The position numbers were made by a program, and so were the translations under genes. Positions 7,602 to 16,400 of a DNA stretch of 64,000 nt are shown in pieces. Below the pieces are notes generated by a model. That model was not told where the DNA came from and did not search any database. It saw nothing but the letters and a program-made list of their open reading frames with translations. The stretch lies in the NCBI GenBank assembly GCA_001725325.1, contig MEFY01000001.1, positions 62,001 through 126,000 on the forward strand. Reading direction: 5' to 3'. The stretch comes from Leifsonia sp. SCN 70-46 (GTDB lineage: Bacteria > Actinomycetota > Actinomycetes > Actinomycetales > Microbacteriaceae). Each line of letters opens with the position of its first letter. The first letter of the stretch is position 1.

Positions 7602-8341
7602 GGGCCCTCATCACCAACGACGACGGCATCGACTCCCCCGGCCTGCACGCGCTCGCCGCCGCCGCGCGCGACCACGGCCTCGACGTGGTCGTGGCGGCCC
7701 CCGCGCGGCAGTCCAGCGGGTCGAGCGCGTCGATCACGGCCGCCGAGGATGACGGGCGCATCCACATCGACCGCCGCGAGCTGCCCGGGCTCGCGGGCAT
7801 CCCGGCCTTCGCCGTGCGCGGGGCACCGGGGCTCATCGCCCTCATCGCGTCGAACGGCGCGTTCGGCGACAAGCCCGACCTCGTGCTCTCGGGCATCAAC
7901 CACGGCGCGAACGTGGGCAACGCGATACTCCACTCGGGCACCGTGGGCGCGGCGCTCACGGGCGGCATGGGCGGCGCGCGCGGGCTCGCGGTGTCGCTCG
8001 ACGTGGGCTTCGAGCCCGAGGACTTCGCGTGGGATGCCGCGGCCGCCGTCACCCGCACGGTGCTGCCGACCCTGCTCGCGCTGCCGCCCGGCACCGTGCT
8101 CAACCTCAACGTGCCGAACGTGCACACCGAGGCGGACGTGCGCGAGGCGACCCTCGCCCCGTTCGGAATCGTGCAGACGACGATGCACCGCGACGGGGAG
8201 CACCACGTGCGGCTCGCGGTCGAGGACCTGCCCAACGATCCCGTGCCGGGCAGCGACGCCGCCCTGCTCGCGGAGGGCTACGCGACGCTCACGAGCATCA
8301 CGGCCGTGTCAGCCGTCCCGCTGCCGTCCGGCGCGCGCTAG
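7598..8341 (+). CDS. surE: 5'/3'-nucleotidase SurE
   Basis: 247 aa. The family signatures are all present: ITNDDG at the N-terminus (metal-binding Asp pair), the SSGSS loop, SGINHGANVG, and SGTVGAALTGG. SurE removes phosphate from nucleoside 5'- and 3'-monophosphates with a divalent metal. Length is normal (about 250). Start GTG at 7598-7600 overlaps the kinase stop, implying co-expression of kinase and phosphatase. Its TAG stop is 5 nt from the convergent oxidoreductase stop, leaving no room for a terminator. Confidence 0.95.
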   Translation: MRALITNDDGIDSPGLHALAAAARDHGLDVVVAAPARQSSGSSASITAAEDDGRIHIDRRELPGLAGIPAFAVRGAPGLIALIASNGAFGDKPDLVLSGINHGANVGNAILHSGTVGAALTGGMGGARGLAVSLDVGFEPEDFAWDAAAAVTRTVLPTLLALPPGTVLNLNVPNVHTEADVREATLAPFGIVQTTMHRDGEHHVRLAVEDLPNDPVPGSDAALLAEGYATLTSITAVSAVPLPSGAR

Positions 8342-8346
8342 CGAGC

Positions 8347-9255
8347 TCAGTCGAGCACGAGCACGATCTTGCCGGGACCGTGCGAGCCGAGCAGCCGCTC
8401 GTACGCCTCCCCCACGGCCTCGAGCGCGAACACCGACTCGATCGGGAACTCGAGATCCCCCGACGCGATGAGCCGCGCGACCTCGTCGAGGCCCGCCTTG
8501 TCGAGCGCCCGACCGCCCACCGCCGTCGTGCCGTACTTCTCGGCGGCGCCGTAGTCCGCTATCGAGTTGACGCGGCCGGCGGGTGCGCCCGCGGCGAGCG
8601 CCGCGTCCACGGACTCGCGGCCGTGGTTGTCGAGGGCGGCGGTGATGTGCAGCTCGGCGAGCGCCTCGGCGAGCCCCTCGCCGTAGGAGACGGGCGTGAT
8701 GCCGAGGGAGCGCAGGTAGTCGTGGTTGGCGGCGCTCGCCGATCCGACGACGCTCGCGCCCGTGCGCAGCGCGAGCTGGGCCGCGAGGTTGCCGACGCCG
8801 CCCGCCGCGGCGCTCACGAAGACGGTGTCGTCGGATCCGAGGCCCAGGGAGTGCACGCTGTTCCACGCGGTGCGGCCCGCGATGCTCAGGGATCCGGCCA
8901 CCTCGTAGGGCAGGTCCGCGGGCTTGTGGGAGAGCTGGTCGGCCGCGACGATCACGAAGTCGGCCTGGGCGCGCGACGGCACCTGCCCGAACACGGCATC
9001 CCCGAGCTGGACGTCGGTCACTCCCTCGCCGAGCTCGTCGATGTCGCCCGCGAAGTCGTGGCCGTTGCCACTCGGCAGCGCGGGCTTCGCGCCCGACGAG
9101 GTCGGCGCCCCGCGGAAGAGCTTCGCGTCGAGCGGGTTGAGCCCCGCGGCGCGCACCTTCACGCGCACCTCCCCGGCACCCGGGTGCGGGTTCTCCGCCT
9201 CCACGACCTCGAGAACCTCAGGACCACCGATGGAGTTGTACTGGACGCGTCGCAT
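8347..9255 (-). CDS. NADP-dependent MDR oxidoreductase (quinone reductase-like)
   Basis: 302 aa medium-chain dehydrogenase/reductase without zinc ligands. The GroES-like half has AAGLNPLDAKLFRG and GNGHDFAGDIDELGEGVTD. The Rossmann half has VSAAAGGVGNLAAQLALRTGA, the NADP(H) loop. It resembles zeta-crystallin-type quinone oxidoreductases that act on enones or quinones. The ATG at 9253-9255 is preceded both by GGAG and by GATACT at 6 nt. It stands alone, convergent with surE. Confidence 0.88.
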   Translation of the reverse strand: MRRVQYNSIGGPEVLEVVEAENPHPGAGEVRVKVRAAGLNPLDAKLFRGAPTSSGAKPALPSGNGHDFAGDIDELGEGVTDVQLGDAVFGQVPSRAQADFVIVAADQLSHKPADLPYEVAGSLSIAGRTAWNSVHSLGLGSDDTVFVSAAAGGVGNLAAQLALRTGASVVGSASAANHDYLRSLGITPVSYGEGLAEALAELHITAALDNHGRESVDAALAAGAPAGRVNSIADYGAAEKYGTTAVGGRALDKAGLDEVARLIASGDLEFPIESVFALEAVGEAYERLLGSHGPGKIVLVLD

Positions 9256-9279
9256 GTCTCCAGTATCTACCGGCAGCGT

Positions 9280-9642
9280 CTACCGCGGCTCGACCCTGAG
9301 GGTTGCCGCTACGGCGTCGGGCAGCAGCAGGATGCGCGGGAATCCCGGCCCGCCGTACTTGGCGAGGTAGGCGTCACTCACGGCCTGCTCCTGCTCCGCC
9401 GGCGCGGGGACGAGGCGCACGGGCATCCTCGTGCCCTCGAGCTCGGCGTTCTGCTCGGGCTGCAGCTCGGCGCGGCGGTACCAGCCGCTGCCCGTGCCGT
9501 CCTGCGAGCGCAGGTAGACGGCGCCGCCGACGCGCACCACCCACACGGGCACCTCGACCGTGGGCCGCCCCTCCCGCTCCAGGACGAGCACGAGCTCGTC
9601 GGCGGACTCGAAGGTGCTCAGGACGTCGTCGTTCCAGGTCAT
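9280..9642 (-). CDS. DUF2255 family protein
   Basis: 120 aa small cytosolic protein. WNDDVLSTFESADELVLVLEREGRP, the VWVVRVGGAVYLRSQDG strand pair and DAYLAKYGG match the DUF2255 pattern, which has a split-barrel flavin-binding-like look (family knowledge, no proven function). ATG at 9640-9642 follows TAGCAT by 7 nt. Divergent from the small membrane protein at 9686; the two -10 boxes lie within 30 nt. Confidence 0.8.
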   Translation of the reverse strand: MTWNDDVLSTFESADELVLVLEREGRPTVEVPVWVVRVGGAVYLRSQDGTGSGWYRRAELQPEQNAELEGTRMPVRLVPAPAEQEQAVSDAYLAKYGGPGFPRILLLPDAVAATLRVEPR

Positions 9643-9685
9643 GGCCGCAATGCTAGTTCGCAGGCTCCTCGCCTAGATTGGCCCT

Positions 9686-9943
9686 GTGGAAACTTGGCTC
9701 GCGCCCACCGTGCTCGCGGTAGTCGGCCTCGCCGTGCTGGCCTTCGGCGTCTACGTCTGGCGCGGGGCCGTGAGCATCGTCGAGGATGCCCTCCGCACCC
9801 TGCACGGCATGTTCGGCGAGGGGTTCCCCGGCCTGTTCACGGGCGATGCGGACCCGCGGGCCGCGCGCATCCCCGGTGCCGTGATGATCGGCCTGGGCCT
9901 CGTGTCCGTCGGCGCGGCGGTCGTGCTCGTGATCGTGCGCTAG
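9686..9943 (+). CDS. Small two-TM membrane protein
   Basis: 85 aa. Two hydrophobic segments, about residues 5-27 and 63-83, flank a short amphipathic middle (VEDALRTLHGMFGEGFPGLF). Not recognised. Start GTG at 9686 follows TAGATT (9674-9679) by 6 nt. The stop shares the sequence CTAG with the stop of the convergent SIR2 gene, so a role beside that gene cannot be excluded but nothing shows it. Confidence 0.72.
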   Translation: METWLAPTVLAVVGLAVLAFGVYVWRGAVSIVEDALRTLHGMFGEGFPGLFTGDADPRAARIPGAVMIGLGLVSVGAAVVLVIVR

Positions 9944-11664
9944 CCGCGCTTGAGCAGGTGGCGGTACCGCTGGATCGCGTATCCGACGATCATCCGTGCT
10001 TTGTGCCAGCCGGTGAACTCGACAGGCTTTAGCGCCCGCCAGAACTCCCCGACGCGGTAGTGCGCCGTCGCGCCGGGGATCATGTACACGCGGGCGAGAT
10101 CGCCCGTAGCGCCGATCGCCCTCTCCCGGCTCGCCTGCACGGCGTAGTCGGCACGGTCGGGCCTGCTCCCCGCGTGCGCGGGCGAGGTCGCCCGTTCGCG
10201 CAACCACGAGTGCTCGTAGTTGAGCCACGAGCTGAGTGCCTCTGATTCCGAGAACGCGTCACGGTGCTGGGCGAGCCCCTCGTCGGGGGCATGTTCCAGC
10301 GCGCGCGCGACATTCGCGAGCCGGGCGCGGAGCGCGACGCCCTCGCTGCCGCTCATGCTCGCACGCACCTCCGCGAGGCGCGCACCGACCTGGCGAGCCC
10401 GCCCCCGCCGCACGAACCACCGTGCATCGGGCATGCGCTCCATGTGCTGGACCACGCGGCCGTACGTCTCCAGCAGCGCGGCCTTCGCCCGATCGCTGAC
10501 CGCAGTCTCGGGAGAGGCCCACCTCCGGATGGCGCGCCACAGCGTGCGCTCTGCTGCGAGCAGATCCCCTCGGACCCACTTGATGGCCCCACGCCGTTCG
10601 GCTCTGCGAGCCCGATCCTCGAGGGTGCCGCCGGAGAACGCCGCTTCCCACGCTGCACGTGCTTTCCGGTATCGGCCCGCCCCCCAGTAGGCGTCCGCGA
10701 GCCTGTCCCATTCGACCGGGCTCAAGGCGCGCTGCTCGGAGTAGGCATCGATGACTCCCGCGCGGTAGCCCATCCTGGCGAACAGCGCGGCGGATGCGGC
10801 CCGGCGCTCGGGCTCGGAGGGTTCGAAGTCGCCGGTCCAATCCCGGCGGGCCAGGGCCGTACCGGGATGGGGCAGCGGAAGGCCCCACAGCCCGGACATG
10901 CGGGCGAAGAGGTCACGGAGCGGGCCCTTGACCGCCGTGACCTGGACGCCCGACCCACGCAGCCTCGCCAGGAGGTCCCTCCCCGGGATGTCTGCGTCGG
11001 CATCCCAGTCGAATGCCTCGGTCGAGTACTCGTACCACAGAACGCGCGGTGCGCCCGGCCCGCTCAAGCGCTCGACAAGGTACGGCGTCGCGTCGAAGAA
11101 GTCCGAGCCGCTGTACCCGATGACCACCAACCACTCGACGTCGGCGCGCGATAGCTCGTGGTCCAGGCGGGCGACGAGCGGCGCGGGGAAGCCGTTCTCG
11201 ATGACTCCCAGCCTGGCGCCGAGTCCCGCGATGTCCCCGTGCGGTGCCAGCTCGCCGTGGAAGTGCACCACCTCGGCGGGCGACCCGCTCGAACGCTCGA
11301 TGCAGGTGTCGAAGTTCGCGGTGATGAGGGAGGCGCCTGCCCTGCCGAGAGTGTTGAGGAACTCGTGGTGCGCGTTGGACGGAGGACCCTCGAGATCGTT
11401 GAGCGCGCTTCGCAGGCCGCGCGCGCCGTACACCTCGAAGACGGCGTCCAGCACCGTCTCAAGCCGCGGCCTCATGTCGGCGTTCGGCACCTGCAGGGTG
11501 TCGTAGAGGTCGCGGATCGTCGCCGCGGTCGACGGCATCATGAACCCGTCGAGGGCGCGATGGGTGAGGTCGGTGCCCCGTGGCCCGTTTGTCGGGCTGT
11601 CCACGGAGATACCCGCGCCCAGCCACAGGACGAGGCTGCTCGGCGAGGTAGCGGTCCAGACCAC
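9940..11664 (-). CDS. SIR2-like NAD-binding protein with C-terminal TPR-like region
   Basis: 574 aa. The N-terminal ~210 residues are a SIR2-family fold of the anti-phage type: LGAGIS at 15-20, SLITANFDT at 112-120 (Asn117), HFHGE at 134-138 (His136) and GYSGSDFFD at 183-191. Such domains in defence proteins (ThsA, DSR, SIR2-pAgo partners) hydrolyse NAD+ on infection; the catalytic Asn and His look intact. The rest (~270-550) is helical with TPR-like units (AGRYRKARAAWEAAF, RARQVGARLAEVRASM), a plausible sensor. GTG start follows TACCCT by 6 nt. Divergent from an FRG gene 72 bp away. NADase activity is inference. Confidence 0.85.
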   Translation of the reverse strand: MVWTATSPSSLVLWLGAGISVDSPTNGPRGTDLTHRALDGFMMPSTAATIRDLYDTLQVPNADMRPRLETVLDAVFEVYGARGLRSALNDLEGPPSNAHHEFLNTLGRAGASLITANFDTCIERSSGSPAEVVHFHGELAPHGDIAGLGARLGVIENGFPAPLVARLDHELSRADVEWLVVIGYSGSDFFDATPYLVERLSGPGAPRVLWYEYSTEAFDWDADADIPGRDLLARLRGSGVQVTAVKGPLRDLFARMSGLWGLPLPHPGTALARRDWTGDFEPSEPERRAASAALFARMGYRAGVIDAYSEQRALSPVEWDRLADAYWGAGRYRKARAAWEAAFSGGTLEDRARRAERRGAIKWVRGDLLAAERTLWRAIRRWASPETAVSDRAKAALLETYGRVVQHMERMPDARWFVRRGRARQVGARLAEVRASMSGSEGVALRARLANVARALEHAPDEGLAQHRDAFSESEALSSWLNYEHSWLRERATSPAHAGSRPDRADYAVQASRERAIGATGDLARVYMIPGATAHYRVGEFWRALKPVEFTGWHKARMIVGYAIQRYRHLLKRG

Positions 11665-11736
11665 GTGCTCAGGGTACGGCGCACATGGTTCAATTGCGAG
11701 GAAATCCCGTGTTCACGGCAGGAAGGCGAGGCGCGC
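11665..11736. promoter_or_regulatory. Divergent control region of SIR2 and FRG genes
   Basis: 72 bp. For the SIR2 gene TACCCT lies 6 nt before the GTG. For the FRG gene there is an AGGAAGGCGAGG ribosome-binding tract instead, so a promoter must sit further up, near the AT-richer CAATTG at about 11691. The shared region means both genes are probably expressed together. Confidence 0.5.
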
Positions 11737-12573
11737 ATGGCCGCGGTCGAGGAGATCCGTCCCACGAGCTGGGCACACCTGCAGGAGCTGCTCTTCACCG
11801 ATCCCTGGCCGGGTCACGCGGGAGAGTTCCACTCGCACCTGATCCATCGCGGCACGATCGATGTGGCTTGGAAACTCGACAGCTCTCTCGAGCGGCTCGC
11901 GATCGTGAAGCACGAGGGGTCCCTCCTGCGCAACTTCACGAAGTACTCCCGCCTGCCCGGCACCCCCGATGTCGGCAAGTGGGACTGGCTGACGATCGGG
12001 CAGCACCACGGCCTTCCGACCCGGCTGCTCGACTGGACGTACTCACCGCTCGTCGCGCTGCACTTCGCGACGACGGAGGCGCGTTCGGTGCCGATGTCGC
12101 CCACCGATCTCTACAAGACCGACGGGGTGGTGTGGCACCTCGACTACGTGCGGGCCAACGAGCGGCTGCCCGACACGCTCAAGCGAGACCTCGAGAAACA
12201 GGAGGCCTTCGCCGCGACGACGAAGTTCCTCGACGAGCACGATATCGATCCGATGAATCCCGGCCGCTCGTTCCCCACGGCCGATCCGTTCCTGCTGATC
12301 ATCGAGCCCCCGTCGCTCGACGACCGCGTGGTGAACCAGTACGCGGGCCTCTCGGCGATGTCGGACCTCTCGGTGCCCATGATCGACTGGCTCGAGGCTG
12401 CACCCGAGCCCATCGCGCTGAAGATCATCATCCCCAAGGAGATGAAGCCCGAGATCCGGGAGAAATTGGACAAGGCCAACATCAACGAGCGCGTGATCTA
12501 CCCGGGCCTGGACGGTCTGAGCACCTGGCTAGCCCGCTACTACCAGAGCGGTCCACGGAGCGACTGGCCCTAG
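11737..12573 (+). CDS. FRG-domain protein
   Basis: 278 aa. The FRG signature region is clear: HLIHRGT at 34-40 (variant of F-R-G) and GQHHGLPTRLLDWTYSPLVA from residue 88, the most conserved part of this family. FRG proteins are frequent in defence islands and beside toxin-type genes; an ADP-ribosyltransferase-like or nucleic-acid-targeting effector has been suggested, without a settled activity. ATG at 11737 has GAGG 5 nt upstream. Gene pairs head-to-head with the SIR2 gene. A bidirectional terminator follows, shared with rpsO. Confidence 0.82.
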   Translation: MAAVEEIRPTSWAHLQELLFTDPWPGHAGEFHSHLIHRGTIDVAWKLDSSLERLAIVKHEGSLLRNFTKYSRLPGTPDVGKWDWLTIGQHHGLPTRLLDWTYSPLVALHFATTEARSVPMSPTDLYKTDGVVWHLDYVRANERLPDTLKRDLEKQEAFAATTKFLDEHDIDPMNPGRSFPTADPFLLIIEPPSLDDRVVNQYAGLSAMSDLSVPMIDWLEAAPEPIALKIIIPKEMKPEIREKLDKANINERVIYPGLDGLSTWLARYYQSGPRSDWP

Positions 12574-12582
12574 GGACGAGAA

Positions 12583-12612
12583 ACGGGCCGCCACCCGTAG
12601 GTGACGGCCCGT
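12583..12612. terminator. Bidirectional terminator between FRG gene and rpsO
   Basis: 12583-12595 pairs with 12600-12612: a 13-position GC-rich stem with one mismatch and the 4-nt loop CGTA. It lies in the 63 bp between two convergent stop codons. Minus-strand read continues TTTCTCG, plus-strand CGTCAAGTT, so it suits rpsO slightly better. Confidence 0.85.
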
Positions 12613-12636
12613 CGTCAAGTTCGACGCGATCCGCGA

Positions 12637-12906
12637 CTAGCGGCGCAGTCCGAGACGCTCGATGAGCGAGCGGTAACGCTCGATGTCGACGTCCTGGAGG
12701 TAGCCCAGGAGACGGCGGCGCTGTCCGACGAGCAGCAGCAGGCCACGACGCGAGTGGTGGTCGTGCTTGTGCTCCTTCAGGTGCTCCGTCAGGTCCTTGA
12801 TGCGGTGCGTGAGCATCGCGACCTGGACCTCGGGGGAACCCGTGTCGCCCGGGTGGGTTGCGTACTCTTCGATGATCGCCTTCTTGACACTGGCCTCAAG
12901 AGCCAT
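12637..12906 (-). CDS. rpsO: 30S ribosomal protein S15
   Basis: 89 aa, exactly the usual length. [19 protein letters not shown], the [19 protein letters not shown] helix and [20 protein letters not shown] are the S15 signature. S15 binds the 16S rRNA three-way junction early in 30S assembly. The ATG at 12904-12906 is preceded by GAGAGAGGGGATC, a strong ribosome-binding site. The leader (12907-13016) has a small GCCGT/ACGGC stem that could be part of S15 autoregulation, known in other bacteria but not shown here. Normally followed by pnp, here separated from it by 12.4 kb. Confidence 0.98.
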   Translation of the reverse strand: MALEASVKKAIIEEYATHPGDTGSPEVQVAMLTHRIKDLTEHLKEHKHDHHSRRGLLLLVGQRRRLLGYLQDVDIERYRSLIERLGLRR

Positions 12907-13016
12907 AGGTGATCCCCTCTCTCCTCGTTGCGCGGCGCCCCTTGTCGGAATGACTGGGCTCTCTTTATCCGCGGCCGTTAGACGGCAACCTTGGGAGTTT
13001 AGCAGAGGCGAGGAGG

Positions 13017-13418
13017 CTACGGCGCCCCCGTGAGCAGCGCCCCGACGAGGACGACCAACCCCACGACGACGAATACGAGCAGGTAGGTGTCGAGGAGGAT
13101 CGCGAAGACCGTACGAGGCAGGCCCCGGCACTCCCCCGTGCGAATCTGTCGCACCGCACCGCCCGCGGCGATGAACGACACCACGACGAGAGCGACCACG
13201 ACCGTGCGGGTCAGTGCGTAGAGCACGACGTACGCGAGCGACGCCGCACCGTAGGCGAGGTCGGCATCCGTCCCGCTCGCAGACTCGAAGACCTTGTTGA
13301 GGATTCCGACGAGGATGTTCACGCCGAGCGGTATGAGCGCGAACAGCAGTGCCCGCCTGGCGAGCGGGCTCACGGGCCTGGTGGTCGTCTGTTCGGTCGG
13401 CGGCGCGAGCTCGGTCAC
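13017..13418 (-). CDS. Three-TM membrane protein, unknown
   Basis: 133 aa. Residues 1-20 are polar, then hydrophobic spans at about 22-42, 50-82 and 105-130. The middle loop includes [20 protein letters not shown], a pattern seen in small DUF4190-like membrane proteins, but I do not claim membership. GTG start at 13416-13418 overlaps the NERD stop as GTGA, so it is co-translated with the NERD-domain protein and may act with it at the membrane. Confidence 0.72.
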   Translation of the reverse strand: MTELAPPTEQTTTRPVSPLARRALLFALIPLGVNILVGILNKVFESASGTDADLAYGAASLAYVVLYALTRTVVVALVVVSFIAAGGAVRQIRTGECRGLPRTVFAILLDTYLLVFVVVGLVVLVGALLTGAP

Positions 13419-14137
13419 GCACCCAGCATGGCGGCGAACGTGAGGATTGTCACGATTCCGACGGCAAGAGCGATCCACCCCACCCGCCGCCGCCAGGCCG
13501 CATCCACCTCCACCTTGAGCCGCGCGATCCGCCCCTCCACGCGCGCATCCCCGGGCACGTACGCCTCCCACCCCGCCGGAACGGGCACGGGGCCGAAGCG
13601 CGGCTTGCGGCGCGACAGGTAGCGCCCGAGCTGGGACGCGGCGAGCACCTCGACACCGTCCGCCCCGGGCTTGAGGGCGAGGGTGGCGGGGTCGACGATG
13701 GCGACGATGGGCGTCACGATGACCCCCAGCTGCGTGCTGAGGCGGCGGGCATGGTGGCGGGCATCCTGCAGATGGTTCGTGCGGTGTCCGTTGACGAGCA
13801 GCTCCGCGGGGCCGACCCACACGCGCTGCCGAGAGTGGTTCTTGACGGCGACCGTGTACGCGCCGGCGGGGCCGAGCAGCAGGTCGGGCGCCTCCGCGGC
13901 GGGGTCGGTGCAGCGCAGCACCGTCCACTCGGGGCCGAGGGCACGCAGCGTGCGCGCGACCTCGAGCTCGCCGAGGGCGCCGCGGTACCACGGTCGCGCG
14001 TCCGGCAGGACCGGGTCCTGACCGAAGAGCCAGGCGAGGCGGCTCTGGCGGCGCGCGCTCGACTGGATGCGCAGGCACTCCGTGACCACCGAGTACGTGC
14101 GGGTAGTGAGGCTCCCCCGAGCCAGCGTGTCTGTCAT
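13415..14137 (-). CDS. NERD-domain protein with C-terminal membrane anchor
   Basis: 240 aa. The nuclease-related (NERD) core spans ~50-170: [17 protein letters not shown] (helix with the conserved GE), [20 protein letters not shown] (Asp and Lys of the restriction-endonuclease-like core) and [10 protein letters not shown]. The last ~22 residues are a transmembrane helix ([19 protein letters not shown]). NERD proteins are predicted nucleases; the role is unknown. ATG at 14135-14137 has GGGGGGA upstream. A second NERD-TM protein lies at 19997-20794. Confidence 0.83.
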   Translation of the reverse strand: MTDTLARGSLTTRTYSVVTECLRIQSSARRQSRLAWLFGQDPVLPDARPWYRGALGELEVARTLRALGPEWTVLRCTDPAAEAPDLLLGPAGAYTVAVKNHSRQRVWVGPAELLVNGHRTNHLQDARHHARRLSTQLGVIVTPIVAIVDPATLALKPGADGVEVLAASQLGRYLSRRKPRFGPVPVPAGWEAYVPGDARVEGRIARLKVEVDAAWRRRVGWIALAVGIVTILTFAAMLGA

Positions 14138-14258
14138 GATCCCCCCAGATCGTGTGAGGCCAGTCAACCGTTCGGACGCACCCGGGCGTCAGTCCCCTGT
14201 TGTGGGTCGGCCATATCCCCCATGCGGCGCGAGGATGCCCGGGAATACGATCACGCAC

Positions 14259-14645
14259 ATGAAGACCTTTCACAGCGCAGCGGCGGCGGCCGCGCTCCTG
14301 CTCGCCCTCGGCCTCGCGGGGTGCTCCACCCCCGCGGCGGACACCTCGACGGACACGGGAACCGACTCGGGCGGCACGACCCAGGGCGACGCCACGACCG
14401 ACGACACGGGCGACGGCACCCTCGTCACGATCTCGGGCTCGGGCGACTACACCGTGGGCGTCGACGCGCCCTACGGCGGCTACCAGCTCAAGGATGCGAA
14501 CGAGCAGCCCGCCGGCTGCACGTGGGCCGTCGAGGATGGCGACGGCAACATCCAGTTCCAAGACCAGGGCATCACGGTGTTCCTGACCGAGGAGAACAAG
14601 TTCTTCCAGACCTCCGGCTGCCCCGACTGGGTGCAGTTCGAGTAG
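14259..14645 (+). CDS. Small secreted lipoprotein
   Basis: 128 aa. Signal peptide with lipobox GLAG-C (Cys22), then a Thr/Ser/Asp-rich linker (about 25-55) and a C-terminal domain with two cysteines (PAGCTWAVEDGDG and TSGCPDWVQFE) that could pair. The GDYTVGVDAPYGGYQL motif resembles small beta-sandwich secreted actinobacterial proteins of unknown function. ATG at 14259 follows TACGAT (14246-14251) by 7 nt. Single-gene unit, divergent from the NERD operon. Confidence 0.8.
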   Translation: MKTFHSAAAAAALLLALGLAGCSTPAADTSTDTGTDSGGTTQGDATTDDTGDGTLVTISGSGDYTVGVDAPYGGYQLKDANEQPAGCTWAVEDGDGNIQFQDQGITVFLTEENKFFQTSGCPDWVQFE

Positions 14646-14747
14646 TCCGGATATTTTCTGCGGCCCCCCTGTCGATTCGGCGGGGGCGCTGCGTCATGCT
14701 TGCGAGAGGCGGGAGAAGCCCCCTCCACCAGCAGTGAGGATGACCCC

Positions 14748-15107
14748 ATGGAATACCTGCTCCTACTCGGCGAGGTCGAGTCGCGGAACGTCATGATGCC
14801 GGGCACCCCCGGCTTCGAGGAGTACATGGCCGACTGGACGGCCTACAACCAGAAGCTCATCGACGGCGGGCACTGGATCGGCGGCGGCCGGCTGCAGCCC
14901 GCGGGCTCGGCGACCACGATCCGGCGCGAGTCGGGCAAGGACACGCTCGTCGACGGCCCCTTCGCCGAGACGAAGGAGCAGCTGGGCGGCTACTACCTCA
15001 TCAGCGCGGCAGACCTCGACGAGGCCCTCGAGCTCGCCGCGGGGATGCCGTTCATCGACGCCGTCATCGAGGTGCGCCCGATCGCGTTCCGGCCCGACGC
15101 GCAGTAG
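14748..15107 (+). CDS. YCII/DGPF-domain protein
   Basis: 119 aa. The DGPFAETKEQLGGYYLI motif defines the DGPF group of YCII-like ferredoxin-fold proteins; MEYLLLLGE and AALDEALELA-type segments fit. These are the usual genomic partners of ECF42 sigma factors, and such a gene starts directly after this one. ATG at 14748 has GAGG 8 nt upstream. Enzyme activity is unknown for the family. Confidence 0.9.
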   Translation: MEYLLLLGEVESRNVMMPGTPGFEEYMADWTAYNQKLIDGGHWIGGGRLQPAGSATTIRRESGKDTLVDGPFAETKEQLGGYYLISAADLDEALELAAGMPFIDAVIEVRPIAFRPDAQ

Positions 15108-16331
15108 TTGGGCGCCTTCGACGCGGAGATCACGCGCCTCGCGCGCGAGGAGGGCGGGCATGTGCTCGCCCTCCTCGCGCACCGCTTCGGCGATCTCGAC
15201 CTGGCGGACGAGTGCGTGCAGGATGCCCTGCTCGCCGCCACGTCGTGGGAGTCGGTCCCGGCCAACCCGGCCGCGTGGCTGTTCACCGTCGCGCGCAACC
15301 GCGCCGTCGACCGCCTGCGTCGCGCAGCTGCTGAGCGGCGCAGGCTCTCCGCGGCGTCGTACCTCATGACCCTGCCCGAGACGGAGGAGCCCGACATGGT
15401 CGTCGAGCATTCCGACGTGGGCGACGAGCGGTTGCGGCTCGTGCTGCTGTGCTGCCATCCCGCGCTCGACCGAGACGCGCAGGTCGCGCTCACCCTGCGG
15501 CTCGTGGGCGGCCTCACGACGCCCGAGATCGCCTCGGCGTTCCTCGTGCCGGAGGCGACGCTCGCGCAGCGCATCGTGCGGGCGAAGCGCAAGATCCGCG
15601 ACGCGGGCATCCCCCTCAGCATCCCCGCCTCGCTCGACGAGCGCGTCGAGACGGTGCTCACCGTGCTTTACCTCGTGTACAACGAGGGCTACCTGTCGCG
15701 GTCGGCCGAGGGTGCGCGGCTCGACCTCGTGGACGAGGCGATCCGGCTCACGACGGCGCTCGCATCCCAGCTGCCCGACAACCCGGAGGTGCTCGCGCTG
15801 CTCGCCCTCGAGCTCTACGGCAAGTCGCGGTCGAAGGCGCGGTTCGCGGGCGGAGAGCTCGTGCTGCTCGAGGATCAGGACCGAACGACGTGGGACGCGC
15901 AGCTCATCGGTCACGGCAACCGCGCGCTCGCCGCGGCCCTCGCGCGCGACATCCCCGGGCCCTTCCAGCTGCAGGCCTGGATCGCCTCGCAGCACGCCAA
16001 TGCGCGCACGGCCGCCGACACCGACTGGACGGCGATCGCCTCGGCGTACGCGCAGCTGCTCGAGCTCGCGCCCTCCCCCGTCGTCGCCCTCAACCGCGCC
16101 GTCGCGGTCGCGATGGCCGACGGCGCGCCCGCGGGCCTCGCGCTGCTCGACGACGTCCACGGTCTCGACGAGTACCACCTCTACTGGGCGGCGCGGGGCG
16201 AGCTCCTCGCGCGATCGGGCGACGAGGATGCCGCGGCTCCCGCCTTCCGCCGGGCTCGCGCCCTCACGACCAACGCCGCAGAGCTCAGGCACCTCGACCG
16301 GCGGATCGCGGCACTCCTCCACAGCCCCTAG
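15108..16331 (+). CDS. ECF42-type RNA polymerase sigma factor with TPR-like C-terminus
   Basis: 407 aa. Sigma region 2 (residues ~15-75: DLADECVQDALLAATSW, NPAAWLFTVARNRAVDRLRR) and region 4 (~110-165: LTLRLVGGLTTPEIASAFLV) are followed by a ~220-residue helical extension (LDERVETVLTVLYLVYNEGY, then TPR-like units). This is the ECF42 architecture, in which the C-terminus is needed for activity and no anti-sigma is present. The likely start is TTG at 15108, immediately after the TAG of the DGPF gene, so translation should be coupled. Confidence 0.92.
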   Translation: MGAFDAEITRLAREEGGHVLALLAHRFGDLDLADECVQDALLAATSWESVPANPAAWLFTVARNRAVDRLRRAAAERRRLSAASYLMTLPETEEPDMVVEHSDVGDERLRLVLLCCHPALDRDAQVALTLRLVGGLTTPEIASAFLVPEATLAQRIVRAKRKIRDAGIPLSIPASLDERVETVLTVLYLVYNEGYLSRSAEGARLDLVDEAIRLTTALASQLPDNPEVLALLALELYGKSRSKARFAGGELVLLEDQDRTTWDAQLIGHGNRALAAALARDIPGPFQLQAWIASQHANARTAADTDWTAIASAYAQLLELAPSPVVALNRAVAVAMADGAPAGLALLDDVHGLDEYHLYWAARGELLARSGDEDAAAPAFRRARALTTNAAELRHLDRRIAALLHSP

Positions 16332-16400
16332 GCACACGAGTTCTCCACCAATGTGGCTTCTGACCTGCATTTCTCTACCTCATACTGGTATTGTCGTGTC

